From: Mycobacterium terramassiliense
Lineage (GTDB): Bacteria; Actinomycetota; Actinomycetes; Mycobacteriales; Mycobacteriaceae
Length of the DNA: 64,000 bases
Assembly (NCBI RefSeq): GCF_900157385.1
Contig: NZ_LT717701.1
Location: 2,000,219 to 2,064,218 of the forward strand
Direction of reading: 5' to 3'
A program made the translations under genes and the position numbers. The number at the start of each line of letters is the position of its first letter. The stretch's first letter is position 1. Positions 26,028-33,605 of this stretch are shown in pieces. The notes under the pieces are model-generated. The model did no database searches and was not told the DNA's origin. It worked only from the letters and a program-made list of their open reading frames with translations.

Positions 26028-26043
26028 GGCGGCCCTCCACTGG

Positions 26044-26076
26044 TTACAGATCAAACATATTTAGTAAAGACTGTAA
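26044..26076. promoter_or_regulatory. Candidate operator between divergent oxidoreductase genes
   Basis: TTACAG at 26044-26049 and CTGTAA at 26071-26076 are perfect reverse complements 21 bases apart, in an AT-rich gap of 82 bases. Possible binding site of the TetR regulator encoded nearby. Short arms make chance possible. Confidence 0.3.
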
Positions 26077-26109
26077 ACCCTGACATGGCATTGTTCTATA
26101 TTCAGCTGC

Positions 26110-26922
26110 ATGGCACTGGATCCCTCAAGCGTTCTTCTCACCGACCGTGTCGCGGTGGTCACCGGCGGGGGCGCCGGCATCGGCCGCGGCATCGCGGCGG
26201 GCCTGAAGGCCTTCGGCGCGCGGGTCGCGATCTGGGAGCGCAACCCCGAGTCATGCGCGTCCGCCGCCGACGAGATCGGCGCGCTGGGGCTTCCCGTGGA
26301 CGTCCGCGACAGTGCCGCGGTGGACGCCGCGCTGGAGCGGACGACCGCCGAGCTCGGCACGGTGACGATCCTGGTCAACAACGCGGGCGGGGTCTTCTGG
26401 TCGGGGATCCTCGACACCAGCGAGAACGGGTGGGACGCGCTGTACAAGGCGAACCTGCGTCACGTTTACCTGTGCACGCAACGGGTGGCGCGCATCCTCG
26501 TCGACCAGCAGCTGCCGGGCTCCGTCATCAGCGTCACCTCGATCGAGGGCGTGCGCGCCGCGCCCGGTTACGCCACCTACGCCGCGGCCAAGGCGGGTGT
26601 CATCAACTACACCAAGACCGCCGCGCTGGAACTCGCGCCGCACGGCATCCGGGTCAACGCGCTGGCGCCCGACATCACCCTGACCGAAGGCATCAGGGCT
26701 ATCGCGCCGCCCGGTTCCGAGCAGCGATTCGGCCTCACCGTGCCGATGGGACGCGCCGGCCACGTCGACGAGATGGCAGGCGCGGCCGTCTTTCTCGCCT
26801 CCGACATGTCCAGCTACATCACCGGCCAGACGATTCACGTCGACGGCGGCACCCACGCCGCCGGTGGCTGGTATCACCACCCGGAGACCGGTGCGTACGC
26901 GCTCGGGCCGACGAGCAGCTAG
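26110..26922 (+). CDS. SDR-family oxidoreductase
   Basis: A 270-residue classical short-chain dehydrogenase. TGGGAGIGRG (residues 18-27) binds the nucleotide, NNAG is at 90-93, and the active-site YATYAAAKAG provides Tyr and Lys. The C-terminal part contains DMSSYITGQTIHVDGGT, the usual ending. Cofactor specificity and substrate are not evident. Divergent from the epimerase-tetR unit, whose regulator may control it. The stop overlaps the stop of the AsnC regulator by 4 bases. Confidence 0.88.
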   Translation: MALDPSSVLLTDRVAVVTGGGAGIGRGIAAGLKAFGARVAIWERNPESCASAADEIGALGLPVDVRDSAAVDAALERTTAELGTVTILVNNAGGVFWSGILDTSENGWDALYKANLRHVYLCTQRVARILVDQQLPGSVISVTSIEGVRAAPGYATYAAAKAGVINYTKTAALELAPHGIRVNALAPDITLTEGIRAIAPPGSEQRFGLTVPMGRAGHVDEMAGAAVFLASDMSSYITGQTIHVDGGTHAAGGWYHHPETGAYALGPTSS

Positions 26923-27899
26923 GCGCGGATTAACCGGCCGCGCGAAACCAGCGAGCCCACCTGCTTGAGCCGCTTGCTGCGGACGCTGACGTCGTAGGCC
27001 TGGATGTGGTCGACGTCGGCCAGGCGCTCGGCAACGTAGCGATAGAGGTCGCCGGCGTCGCGGCAGATCACGACGACCATCAGGTTGGCCGGACCGCCGA
27101 TGGCGACGACCGAGGCGACCTCAGCATGCCGCGCGATCTGTTCGGCCGCCGACACCAGGTGGCGCGGCGCCGTGGAGATCCAGATTATGGCGTTCAGCAT
27201 GAATCCGAGCCGCTCCGGCAGCATGTCCAGGTCGTAGGCGAGCGTGTCGGAGGCCTGTAGCGCGGCCAGTCGGCGCTTGACCCGCGCCGGTGACCACCCG
27301 GTGAGCTTCGCCAGCGCGCTGTCGGTGATGCGCCCGTCGTTGGCCAACGCGTCCAACAGTGGCCGGTCGTCGGCCGTGGGCGCGGCGGGCCGATCCGGAT
27401 GCGCACCCTCGACCTGTTGCTGCAACGCCTTGATCTGTTCCTCGTCCAGGGCGTGGCCGTGGCCGGTCCAATGTGCACCTGTGGGTGAGCCGAACACATT
27501 GAGTACCAAGTTGATCCGCATCTCGAGGACGGCCGGCGTGCGGGGCAGACGCTGCAGCAGGCCGTCGCCGGCGTCGCCGATCGGCGCGCGGATAACGCAG
27601 ACGAGTTCGGTGCCTCCAGATAACACGTTGGCATGGGTGGCCTCGGGCCTGCGGACCAGCGCCTCGGCGAGCCGGGGCAGGTTGTCGGGTTTGGCGTGCA
27701 CCCGCACGATCCACTGGCATTCGCCGTACAGCCGAGGATTCACCACGCCGACCACGCGGAGCGCACCGTCGCGCCGCAGGGCTCGGTAGCGGCGCGCGAC
27801 GGTTTGTTCACCGGCGCCGATCACTTCGGCGATACGCCGGAACGGCGCCCGCGGTGCGAGCTGCAGCGCGTGCAGAATATGACCGTCAAGCGGCTCCAT
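26919..27899 (-). CDS. Lrp/AsnC-type regulator with two AsnC modules
   Basis: A 326-residue regulator, about twice the usual AsnC length. Residues 1-145 hold one helix-turn-helix plus ligand domain and residues 175-326 a second set (LLDALANDGRITDSALAKLTGWSPARVKRRL). Such duplicated forms occur in actinobacteria. The start is the ATG at 27897-27899 (MEPLDGHILHAL); the frame is open 43 codons further upstream, across the likely promoter. It is divergent from an SDR-LLM gene pair (28028-29640), which it probably regulates together with its own gene. Confidence 0.85.
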   Translation of the reverse strand: MEPLDGHILHALQLAPRAPFRRIAEVIGAGEQTVARRYRALRRDGALRVVGVVNPRLYGECQWIVRVHAKPDNLPRLAEALVRRPEATHANVLSGGTELVCVIRAPIGDAGDGLLQRLPRTPAVLEMRINLVLNVFGSPTGAHWTGHGHALDEEQIKALQQQVEGAHPDRPAAPTADDRPLLDALANDGRITDSALAKLTGWSPARVKRRLAALQASDTLAYDLDMLPERLGFMLNAIIWISTAPRHLVSAAEQIARHAEVASVVAIGGPANLMVVVICRDAGDLYRYVAERLADVDHIQAYDVSVRSKRLKQVGSLVSRGRLIRA

Positions 27900-28027
27900 C
27901 GTGATGAAAACACTACAGAATTTGGTGCTATTTGTCCTATTTTTGCCGCCCATCCGGGTATTTCTGGCCAGGAACGATGGCGGGGCCGATGCTGGGGACA
28001 CCTTGTTGTCGAAAGCGGAGGCACCCA

Positions 28028-28786
28028 ATGGAACTGACGGGCAATACCGTCCTGGTCACCGGTGGCGGCACCGGGATCGGACGGGCGATCGCCATCGCGT
28101 TGCACCGACGGGGTAACCGGGTGGTGATCGCCGGCCGGCGCACTGCCGCGTTGCGAGCCGTCGCCGAGGCGCATCCGGGTATCGAATGGCATCCGTTGGA
28201 CATCGCCGATACCGCGTGCATCGGGTCGTTCGTCGCGATGCTGGAACGCCGGTGGACCGATCTCAACGTGCTGGTCAACAACGCGGGCGTGATGGCTATC
28301 GAAAGCCCCGAGACACCCGACCCGGCGGTGTCGACATCCGTCGTCGCAACCAATCTGCTCGGCCCGATCGTGCTGACATCGTTGCTGCTGCCGACGCTGC
28401 GCAGCCGGCCTGATGCCGCGATCATCAACATCACCTCGGCGCTGGCCTTCGTGCCGCTGGCGATCGCCCCCACCTACAGCGCAACCAAAGCGGGGCTGCA
28501 CGCGTATACCGAAGCTCTGCGTATTCTGTTGCACGACAGTGGTATTCACGTTATCGAGGTCGCTCCACCGCGTGTGAGTACGGAGATGGACGGCCCCGGA
28601 GGTCCCGACTCGGTCGACGTGGACGAGTTCGTCGCCGAGGTGATGGCGTCGCTCTCCGCGCAGCCGCCGGTTACGGAAGTCGTGGTCGACGCCGCCCGTG
28701 CGCTGCGCTACGCCGAACGGGAGGGCCACTACGGTCGGGTCCTGGCCGCCGTCAACTCCGATGTCACGGCGGAGGATGTGCTGTGA
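28028..28786 (+). CDS. SDR-family oxidoreductase (DltE-like)
   Basis: A 252-residue SDR. TGGGTGIGRAIA and NNAG motifs are present, and the catalytic YSATKAG is near residue 156. The type resembles DltE/YciK-like SDRs. The ATG at 28028 is preceded by GGAGG at 28018-28022, a very good ribosome binding site. The stop overlaps the next gene by GTGA (28783-28786), so the two form a pair. Substrate unknown. Confidence 0.87.
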   Translation: MELTGNTVLVTGGGTGIGRAIAIALHRRGNRVVIAGRRTAALRAVAEAHPGIEWHPLDIADTACIGSFVAMLERRWTDLNVLVNNAGVMAIESPETPDPAVSTSVVATNLLGPIVLTSLLLPTLRSRPDAAIINITSALAFVPLAIAPTYSATKAGLHAYTEALRILLHDSGIHVIEVAPPRVSTEMDGPGGPDSVDVDEFVAEVMASLSAQPPVTEVVVDAARALRYAEREGHYGRVLAAVNSDVTAEDVL

Positions 28787-29640
28787 AACTCGGCATCGGG
28801 CTGCCGAACCATATCGCCGGCGTCTCGGGCCCGGCCGTGGCCCAATGGGCCCGCCGCGCCGAGCGCCGCGGGTTCGAATCCGTCACGACGATCGACCGCC
28901 TGATCTACCCCGGTATCGACTCGCTGATAGCCCTGGCCGCCGCGGCCGGCGCCACGACAGACGTGACCCTGGTGACCAATGTCCTGCTGGCCCCGGTGTA
29001 TCCAGTCGTTCCGCTGGCCAAGCAGCTCGCCAGCATTGCGCATATGTCCGGCGAGCGACTGGTCGTCGGCCTGGGTGTGGGTAACCGGTGCGACGATTAC
29101 GCCAGCACCGGCGCCGATTTCCGCAGACGCGGCCGGATCCTCGACGAACAGGTCGAGCGCATGCGCCGGTTGTGGGCCGGCGGACCCGTCGCCGATGACA
29201 CCGCGTTATGCCCTGCGCCCGCACATATTCCGCTGCTCTTCGGCGGACGGTCCGCGGCCACGGTGCGGCGGGTGATCAGCGTCGGCGACGGGTGGGCGGC
29301 CGGCGCCGTGCGCCACTATGACGAACAGGCGGCGTTGGCGGAGCGCATCCGCGCCGGCTGGCGGGCCGCGGGGCGGCCCGGGCGCCCCTACCTGCAGGCA
29401 TCGGTGAACTTCGGGCTCGGATCGGCCGAGGCCGTCGCGGCGGGAAGGGAGCATCTCGCGCGCTATTACGGGTTCGTCCCGGCGTACGCACAGGTGAACG
29501 TCGCCGATATGGTCTGCTCCGCGGACGATGCGCGCGGCACCGTCCGCCGGTATCGGGAGCTGGGCTTCGACCGGCTGCTGTTCCATCCGACGGGCGGCGC
29601 GGTCGAGCAGGTCGACCGCCTCGCCGACGCGATCCTCTAG
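28783..29640 (+). CDS. LLM-class F420/flavin-dependent oxidoreductase
   Basis: A 285-residue luciferase-like TIM-barrel oxidoreductase. MKLGIGLPNH, VTLVTNVLLAPVYPVVPLAK and GERLVVGLGVGNR are typical; the last is the cofactor phosphate loop. Starts at GTG 28783 inside the stop of the SDR gene. The coupled SDR and LLM enzymes suggest a two-step redox modification of one substrate. F420 use is likely in this genus but not shown. Confidence 0.85.
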   Translation: MKLGIGLPNHIAGVSGPAVAQWARRAERRGFESVTTIDRLIYPGIDSLIALAAAAGATTDVTLVTNVLLAPVYPVVPLAKQLASIAHMSGERLVVGLGVGNRCDDYASTGADFRRRGRILDEQVERMRRLWAGGPVADDTALCPAPAHIPLLFGGRSAATVRRVISVGDGWAAGAVRHYDEQAALAERIRAGWRAAGRPGRPYLQASVNFGLGSAEAVAAGREHLARYYGFVPAYAQVNVADMVCSADDARGTVRRYRELGFDRLLFHPTGGAVEQVDRLADAIL

Positions 29641-29648
29641 AGCGAGTT

Positions 29649-30437
29649 CTAGTCGCCGGTGTCCAGGCCCGCGTGCGCCGACATCCCGCCGTCGATCGCG
29701 ATCATTTGCCCGGTGATGTAGCGGGACTGCTCCGAGGCGAGGAAAACGACAAGCTCGGCAACGTCTTTCGGTTCGCCGAGGTACGGCGTCAGCGTGGCGC
29801 GGCCGAGGCCGGCGATGATGTCCTCGGACAGATGCGCGCGAACGGCGTCCGTGAGGATCAATCCCGGCACGATCGTGTTCGCGCGCACGCCGCCCTTTCC
29901 CTCGCTGGTCGCGACGTACATCGTCAGCGCGTGCACCCCGGACTTCGACACGCCGTAGGCCAGGCGGGTCTTATCACCCGACAGCGCCGCGCCCGACGAC
30001 ATATTGATGATGGAACCGCCTCCGCCCCTTCGCATTTCGGGGACCGCGTATTTGCACATCAGTAGCTGACTTCCGAGGTTGACGTCCAGGGAGCGGCGCC
30101 ACACGTCCAGCGGCATCTCGGACACCGTGGTGTCGCGGGACAGGAAGTCGCTCGCGGTCAGCGCCGCGTTGTTGTGCAAGACGTCGAGCCGGCCGAACTC
30201 CGCCACGGTGGACACCACCACGCGGCGGGCCGTGTCCTCGTCGGCGAGGTCGCCGCCGAGTGCGAGCGCGCGCGCCCCGGTCCGCCGAATCGCCTCGGCA
30301 ACCCCGGTGGCCTTGGCCTCGTCGATGTCGACGACCGCGACGGCGGCGCCTTCGCGTGCCAATTCGCGCGCGGCCGCCGCGCCGATTCCGCCCGCGCCCC
30401 CGGTGACTATCGCGACCTTTCCGGCGAGTCTGGACAT
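29649..30437 (-). CDS. SDR-family oxidoreductase
   Basis: A 262-residue classical SDR. TGGAGGIGAAAARELA at residues 12-27, Asp in VVDIDEA favouring NAD(H), NNAA in place of NNAG, Ser in INMSSGAA and Tyr-Lys in YGVSKSG. The ending YITGQMIAIDGGMSAHAG is characteristic. The start is ATG 30435-30437, preceded by AGGAGA; 30 codons of upstream open frame are not needed. Divergent from the carboxymuconolactone decarboxylase-like gene with a 45-bp gap, so shared regulation is likely. Confidence 0.87.
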   Translation of the reverse strand: MSRLAGKVAIVTGGAGGIGAAAARELAREGAAVAVVDIDEAKATGVAEAIRRTGARALALGGDLADEDTARRVVVSTVAEFGRLDVLHNNAALTASDFLSRDTTVSEMPLDVWRRSLDVNLGSQLLMCKYAVPEMRRGGGGSIINMSSGAALSGDKTRLAYGVSKSGVHALTMYVATSEGKGGVRANTIVPGLILTDAVRAHLSEDIIAGLGRATLTPYLGEPKDVAELVVFLASEQSRYITGQMIAIDGGMSAHAGLDTGD

Positions 30438-30482
30438 CGAGTTCTCCTTTTGGCCGACGCACAAAAAAGTTAGCCTGATTCG

Positions 30483-31049
30483 ATGCCGCGTATTGCGCCA
30501 ATCCCGATGGAAGAGCTCAGCTCCCATTCCCGCGAAATCGTGGAGGCCGGTGTCGCCGCCGGTCTGTATGCCACGCCGGTGCCCCTGCAGATCTTCGCCT
30601 ATCGCAGCGCGCAGCTCGACCAGGTCAATGCCGCCAGGACCACGCTGGGGGCCGGCACCCTGCTCGGCGGCCGGATCCTGGAGTTACTGCGCATCCGGAG
30701 CGCACAGCTCGGCGAGTGCGAACCGTGCAGCCAGTCGCGCAAGCACGACTCGATCACCGACGAGGACGTCGCGTGCCTGCTCGCACCGGGCCACGGTGCG
30801 CTCACCCCGCAGGAACAGATGGCCGTCGAGTTCCTCGACCTGCTCTCGTCCGACCACCACGCCATGGACGACGAGTTCTACAAGCGGTTGGGGGAGCACT
30901 TCACCGCCGCGCAGATCATCGAACTCGGATTCACCTGCGCCGGGGTGATGGGAGTGCACCGCTTCATCCACACCCTCGACGTCTACGGCGACTCGCCGCC
31001 CGTCATCGAATACGGCCAGGACCAGGTCGACACCACCAAGCCGGTGTGA
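30483..31049 (+). CDS. Carboxymuconolactone decarboxylase / AhpD-like protein
   Basis: A 188-residue AhpD-fold protein. The peroxidatic-type Cys motif CEPC (inside GECEPCSQSRKHD) has the CxxC and following His expected of AhpD-related alkyl-hydroperoxidase or CMD proteins. Starts at ATG 30483. It is coupled by GTGA overlap to the nitroreductase-like gene that follows. Could act as a peroxidase subunit or as a decarboxylase; context does not decide. Confidence 0.85.
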   Translation: MPRIAPIPMEELSSHSREIVEAGVAAGLYATPVPLQIFAYRSAQLDQVNAARTTLGAGTLLGGRILELLRIRSAQLGECEPCSQSRKHDSITDEDVACLLAPGHGALTPQEQMAVEFLDLLSSDHHAMDDEFYKRLGEHFTAAQIIELGFTCAGVMGVHRFIHTLDVYGDSPPVIEYGQDQVDTTKPV

Positions 31050-31555
31050 TCGGAGTGGCGGACCTGTCCTTCGACCATGCCAACGCGTTCCATCGGTTCA
31101 TGCGCAACTTCGCGGCCACGAAGGCGGGCGGGGCGCTTCTGCGCCCGACGGCACACCACCTCGACCGACTGCTCACCAAGGTCACCGGCGGCAAGAGCAG
31201 CTTCGCGGGGCTGGTGACCGGAGTTCCGGCGGTCATCCTCACCACCACCGGTGCCAAGTCCGGGGAACCGCGCACCGTCGCGCTGTACGGCATCCCGCAC
31301 CCCGACGGGGTGGCCCTGATCGCGTCCAACTTCGGCGGCGCCAGGCACCCCGCCTGGTACCACAACCTCAAGGCGCACCCGCAGGCCACGGTGTCGATCG
31401 GGCGCGACACCTGGCAGGGCACCGCCCGGCTCGCCACCCCCGAGGAACGCGACGAGATCTGGGCAAAGGGCCTCACGATGTATCCCGGCTGGAGCAAGTA
31501 CGAGGTGCGCGCCGGCCGGCGTCACATCGAGGCGTTCATCCTCCGCCGCGCCTGA
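31046..31555 (+). CDS. Deazaflavin (F420)-dependent nitroreductase-family protein
   Basis: A 169-residue protein of the Ddn/DUF385 family, which in mycobacteria uses reduced F420. The core VILTTTGAKSGEPRTVALYGIPHPDGVALIASNFGG and HPAWYHNLKAHP are the cofactor-binding hallmarks. The GTG at 31046 overlaps the preceding stop; GTG 31055 is also in frame. Members reduce nitroimidazoles (pretomanid in M. tuberculosis Ddn), quinones or unsaturated substrates; which applies here is unknown. Confidence 0.85.
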   Translation: MIGVADLSFDHANAFHRFMRNFAATKAGGALLRPTAHHLDRLLTKVTGGKSSFAGLVTGVPAVILTTTGAKSGEPRTVALYGIPHPDGVALIASNFGGARHPAWYHNLKAHPQATVSIGRDTWQGTARLATPEERDEIWAKGLTMYPGWSKYEVRAGRRHIEAFILRRA

Positions 31556-31704
31556 ATTGCGTTGTGCCTGAGGCGTAAGACCGTCGGAACTTGGGTACTT
31601 CAGGCTGGCGGGTACTGTGATCGTGCCCCAGAGTTCAGGTAAGGGCGCCGTTTAGCGGGCGGCACCAAGCGAGGCGGGCCAGTGGCCGGCGGTGGGAGCA
31701 ACAC

Positions 31705-32136
31705 GTGAACCGCGGCGACGACGACCAACACCTCACCCAAGCGGTGGGGGAGAGCACCGCGGACTACGGCACCCAGTTCCTCGACGAGCTGGATGACGGC
31801 TCGGCCGCCACCGCGGCGGAAATCACCGAAGGGCTGCCAAGCGGATCCGCGCTGCTCATCGTCAAGCGTGGCCCGAACGCCGGTTCCCGGTTCCTGCTCG
31901 ATCGGCCGGTCACCTCGGCGGGGCGCCATCCCGACAGCGACATTCTTCTCGACGACGTCACCGTGAGCCGCCGTCATGCGGAGTTTCGCCTCGACGAGGA
32001 CGGCAATTGGGCCGTCGCCGACGTCGGCAGCCTCAACGGCACCTACGTCAACCGGCAGCCGGCCGACGCGGCGGTGCTGGCCAATAACGACGAGGTGCAG
32101 ATCGGTAAGTTCCGGCTGGCGTTCCTGACCGGATGA
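31705..32136 (+). CDS. FHA-domain protein, GarA paralogue
   Basis: A 143-residue protein. Residues 45-143 are nearly the FHA domain of mycobacterial GarA (Rv1827): PPGSALLIVKRG-like start, SAGRHPDSDI, VTVSRRHAEF and GSLNGTYVN for phosphothreonine binding, ending IGKFRLAFLTG. The N-terminal 40 residues differ and lack the ETTS phosphorylation motif through which PknB and PknG switch GarA; only SerThr residues such as TQFLDEL remain. The true garA normally sits next to gcvH, so this is probably a second copy. It may compete with GarA for targets (2-oxoglutarate dehydrogenase, glutamate dehydrogenase) or answer to another kinase. Confidence 0.85.
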   Translation: MNRGDDDQHLTQAVGESTADYGTQFLDELDDGSAATAAEITEGLPSGSALLIVKRGPNAGSRFLLDRPVTSAGRHPDSDILLDDVTVSRRHAEFRLDEDGNWAVADVGSLNGTYVNRQPADAAVLANNDEVQIGKFRLAFLTG

Positions 32137-32169
32137 GCCCGGCCTCGGCGGGCTTTTCGAGCGACGAAC

Positions 32170-32397
32170 TCAGCCCTTCATTCCTCGTTCGCTTCTGATG
32201 AGCAGGGCGGGCCCGCCGAGCATGAGTGCCAGCGCGAAGCCGGTGACGTCGGTGCTGGTGGGTTGGTGCGTGCTCATGTCGAACGCGGTGATCCCGAAGG
32301 TGACGAGCAGGGTGAGCACGAAGGTCATGCCGGTGTAGCGGGTCGGCGCAACGGCGAGGAAGACCAGCCCGATGACGGCGATGAAGAGCGACAACAT
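32170..32397 (-). CDS. Small membrane protein, hypothetical
   Basis: A 75-residue open frame with two or three hydrophobic stretches (LFIAVIGLVFLAV at about 4-16, FVLTLLVTFGITAF at 26-39 and FALALMLGGPALLI at 55-68) and a basic tail. It starts at an ATG (32395-32397) and is bounded on the left by the 3' end of the GarA-like gene. It is plausible as a real small membrane protein; I recognise no family. It is the last gene before the integrated element. Confidence 0.5.
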   Translation of the reverse strand: MLSLFIAVIGLVFLAVAPTRYTGMTFVLTLLVTFGITAFDMSTHQPTSTDVTGFALALMLGGPALLIRSERGMKG

Positions 32398-32515
32398 CAG
32401 GTCGACGCCTGAGCTTCGCGTGCCACCAACCTAGCCTCCTCACCGCCAGGCACACAGATTAGCTGGCGCGATATGGGCACGGGAGGTAAATCCTCGGTTG
32501 AACTGCGTGAATGTG

Positions 32516-32536
32516 GTGCCCCCGGCAGGATTCGAA
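32516..32536. repeat. attL: copy of tRNA-Arg 3' end
   Basis: A 21-base exact copy of the sequence at 35711-35731, which is the 3' end of the tRNA-Arg gene from the T-loop to the discriminator base. It is the hallmark of site-specific integration, with this end being the displaced duplicate. Confidence 0.9.
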
Positions 32537-32656
32537 AGTGCTGGTGCGCTAAACTAGCAACGTGCCGATGACGTGCATAATACCCTCTGATCTGGAACGA
32601 CATGACAAGCGTTCAATGGACAGCGAGTGTCGGCGAGTGCCAAGATCGGCGTCAAG

Positions 32657-32675
32657 AATGCACGGAGAATGCACG
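32657..32675 (+). repeat. Left arm-type repeat of the element
   Basis: A 19-base sequence containing two copies of AATGCACG. It matches the repeat at 35643-35661 at 18 of 19 positions in the same orientation. Position outside the core att site suits arm-type integrase binding in a circular form. Confidence 0.65.
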
Positions 32676-32696
32676 CCGAAGCGAAGGGGCAGCTAG

Positions 32697-33071
32697 ATGG
32701 CTGGCAAAAAAGGGATGCGCCTGCGGGCCGGGGGCACACTGCGGCGGCTGCCTTCCGGTAAGTGGCAGGCCAGCTACACCGGTCCCGACCTGGCCCGCCA
32801 CGTCGCGCCTGTCACGTACACCGCGAAGATGGACGCCGAACGCTGGCTGGCCGACGAGCGCCGCAGCATCGAACGCGACGAGTGGACAGCGCCACGACTG
32901 CGCGCCGAAGCGCAACGCGCCCGCTCCAAGACACTCGGTGATTACACGGGCGATTGGCTGGAAACGCGGAACCTCAAGCCGCGCACCAAAATCGGCTATG
33001 AAGCGGGATACGGAGACGTCGCCTGCACCACGTGGTGGGACTGGTCGTGCCGTCGCGGCGGGCTCCGGTAA
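32697..33071 (+). pseudogene. Truncated phage-type tyrosine integrase
   Basis: A 124-codon frame starting at ATG 32697 with a GAAGGGG-like ribosome binding site. Residues 1-60 are the lysine/arginine-rich arm-binding start of mycobacteriophage integrases (RLPSGKWQASYTGPD, AKMDAERWLADERR), and residues 75-98 begin the core-binding domain (LGDYTGDWLETRNLKPRTKIGYE). From about residue 100 the similarity stops and an unrelated tail runs to the TAA at 33069-33071. The catalytic domain with its RHRY residues is absent everywhere in the element. It appears to be a remnant after an internal deletion. Confidence 0.85.
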
Positions 33072-33143
33072 GAGAGGCGCATCTAGATCGGCGCGTAAGA
33101 CGAGGGGATGACGTGCGCGTGGTCGCTCGGTGAAAAGGGCCAG

Positions 33144-33334
33144 TCAGTCGTCGTAATCGGGTCCGTACACCGCGTCAATGAGGTTGTCGTTGACGCAATC
33201 CCGTGCGGGAATAGCAGGCTTGCGGCGTCGAACAGGTCCGTGTTCTGTTCGTCGCGGGCCAGCATCGCCATCTGAGCGGGTATTAGCTGGTCGGCCAGGT
33301 CACGCCACGTCTGCGCAGTGTTCTCAACAGTCAT
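33144..33334 (-). pseudogene. Frameshifted small phage-type protein
   Basis: From the ATG at 33332-33334 the frame reads MTVENTAQTWRDLADQL, a pattern common in small mycobacteriophage/prophage proteins (QTWRDLADQLxP). Beyond LLFP (about 33204) the natural continuation is in the neighbouring frame, reading DCVNDNLIDAVYGPDYDD and ending at TGA 33144-33146. One missing base joins them into a protein of about 63 residues. Function unknown. Confidence 0.6.
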
Positions 33335-33605
33335 AGCGGGCAGCGTACGTGACCGAAATCCGGAGGGGAACGGCATCTTTCGGGTTACATGGTGAGCGGT
33401 CGAGCTGTCCGCTGAGCGGTCATCCACCAACTGAGTCGCATGACTCGGTTGGGTACCCACTGCAGCCGTCACCGGTCCCGCGACGACGCACCGATTGCGT
33501 CTAACTACAGAACCGGGCAGCTGTGGCGCGCTAATCTACGAACTGTCAGGTAGCTAAACCCGGTTGCGGGTGAATCGCATAACGTTCTGCCAGGGAGCAA
33601 CGACG

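Noticed and set aside
31556..31704. Possible riboswitch or ECF-sigma promoter before the GarA-like gene
   Set aside because: A GGAAC-like element exists near 31585 but its -10 partner does not fit, and no known riboswitch motif is apparent.
32397..32739. Small minus-strand frames near the left end of the element
   Set aside because: They overlap the att repeat and arm repeat and show no recognisable protein features.
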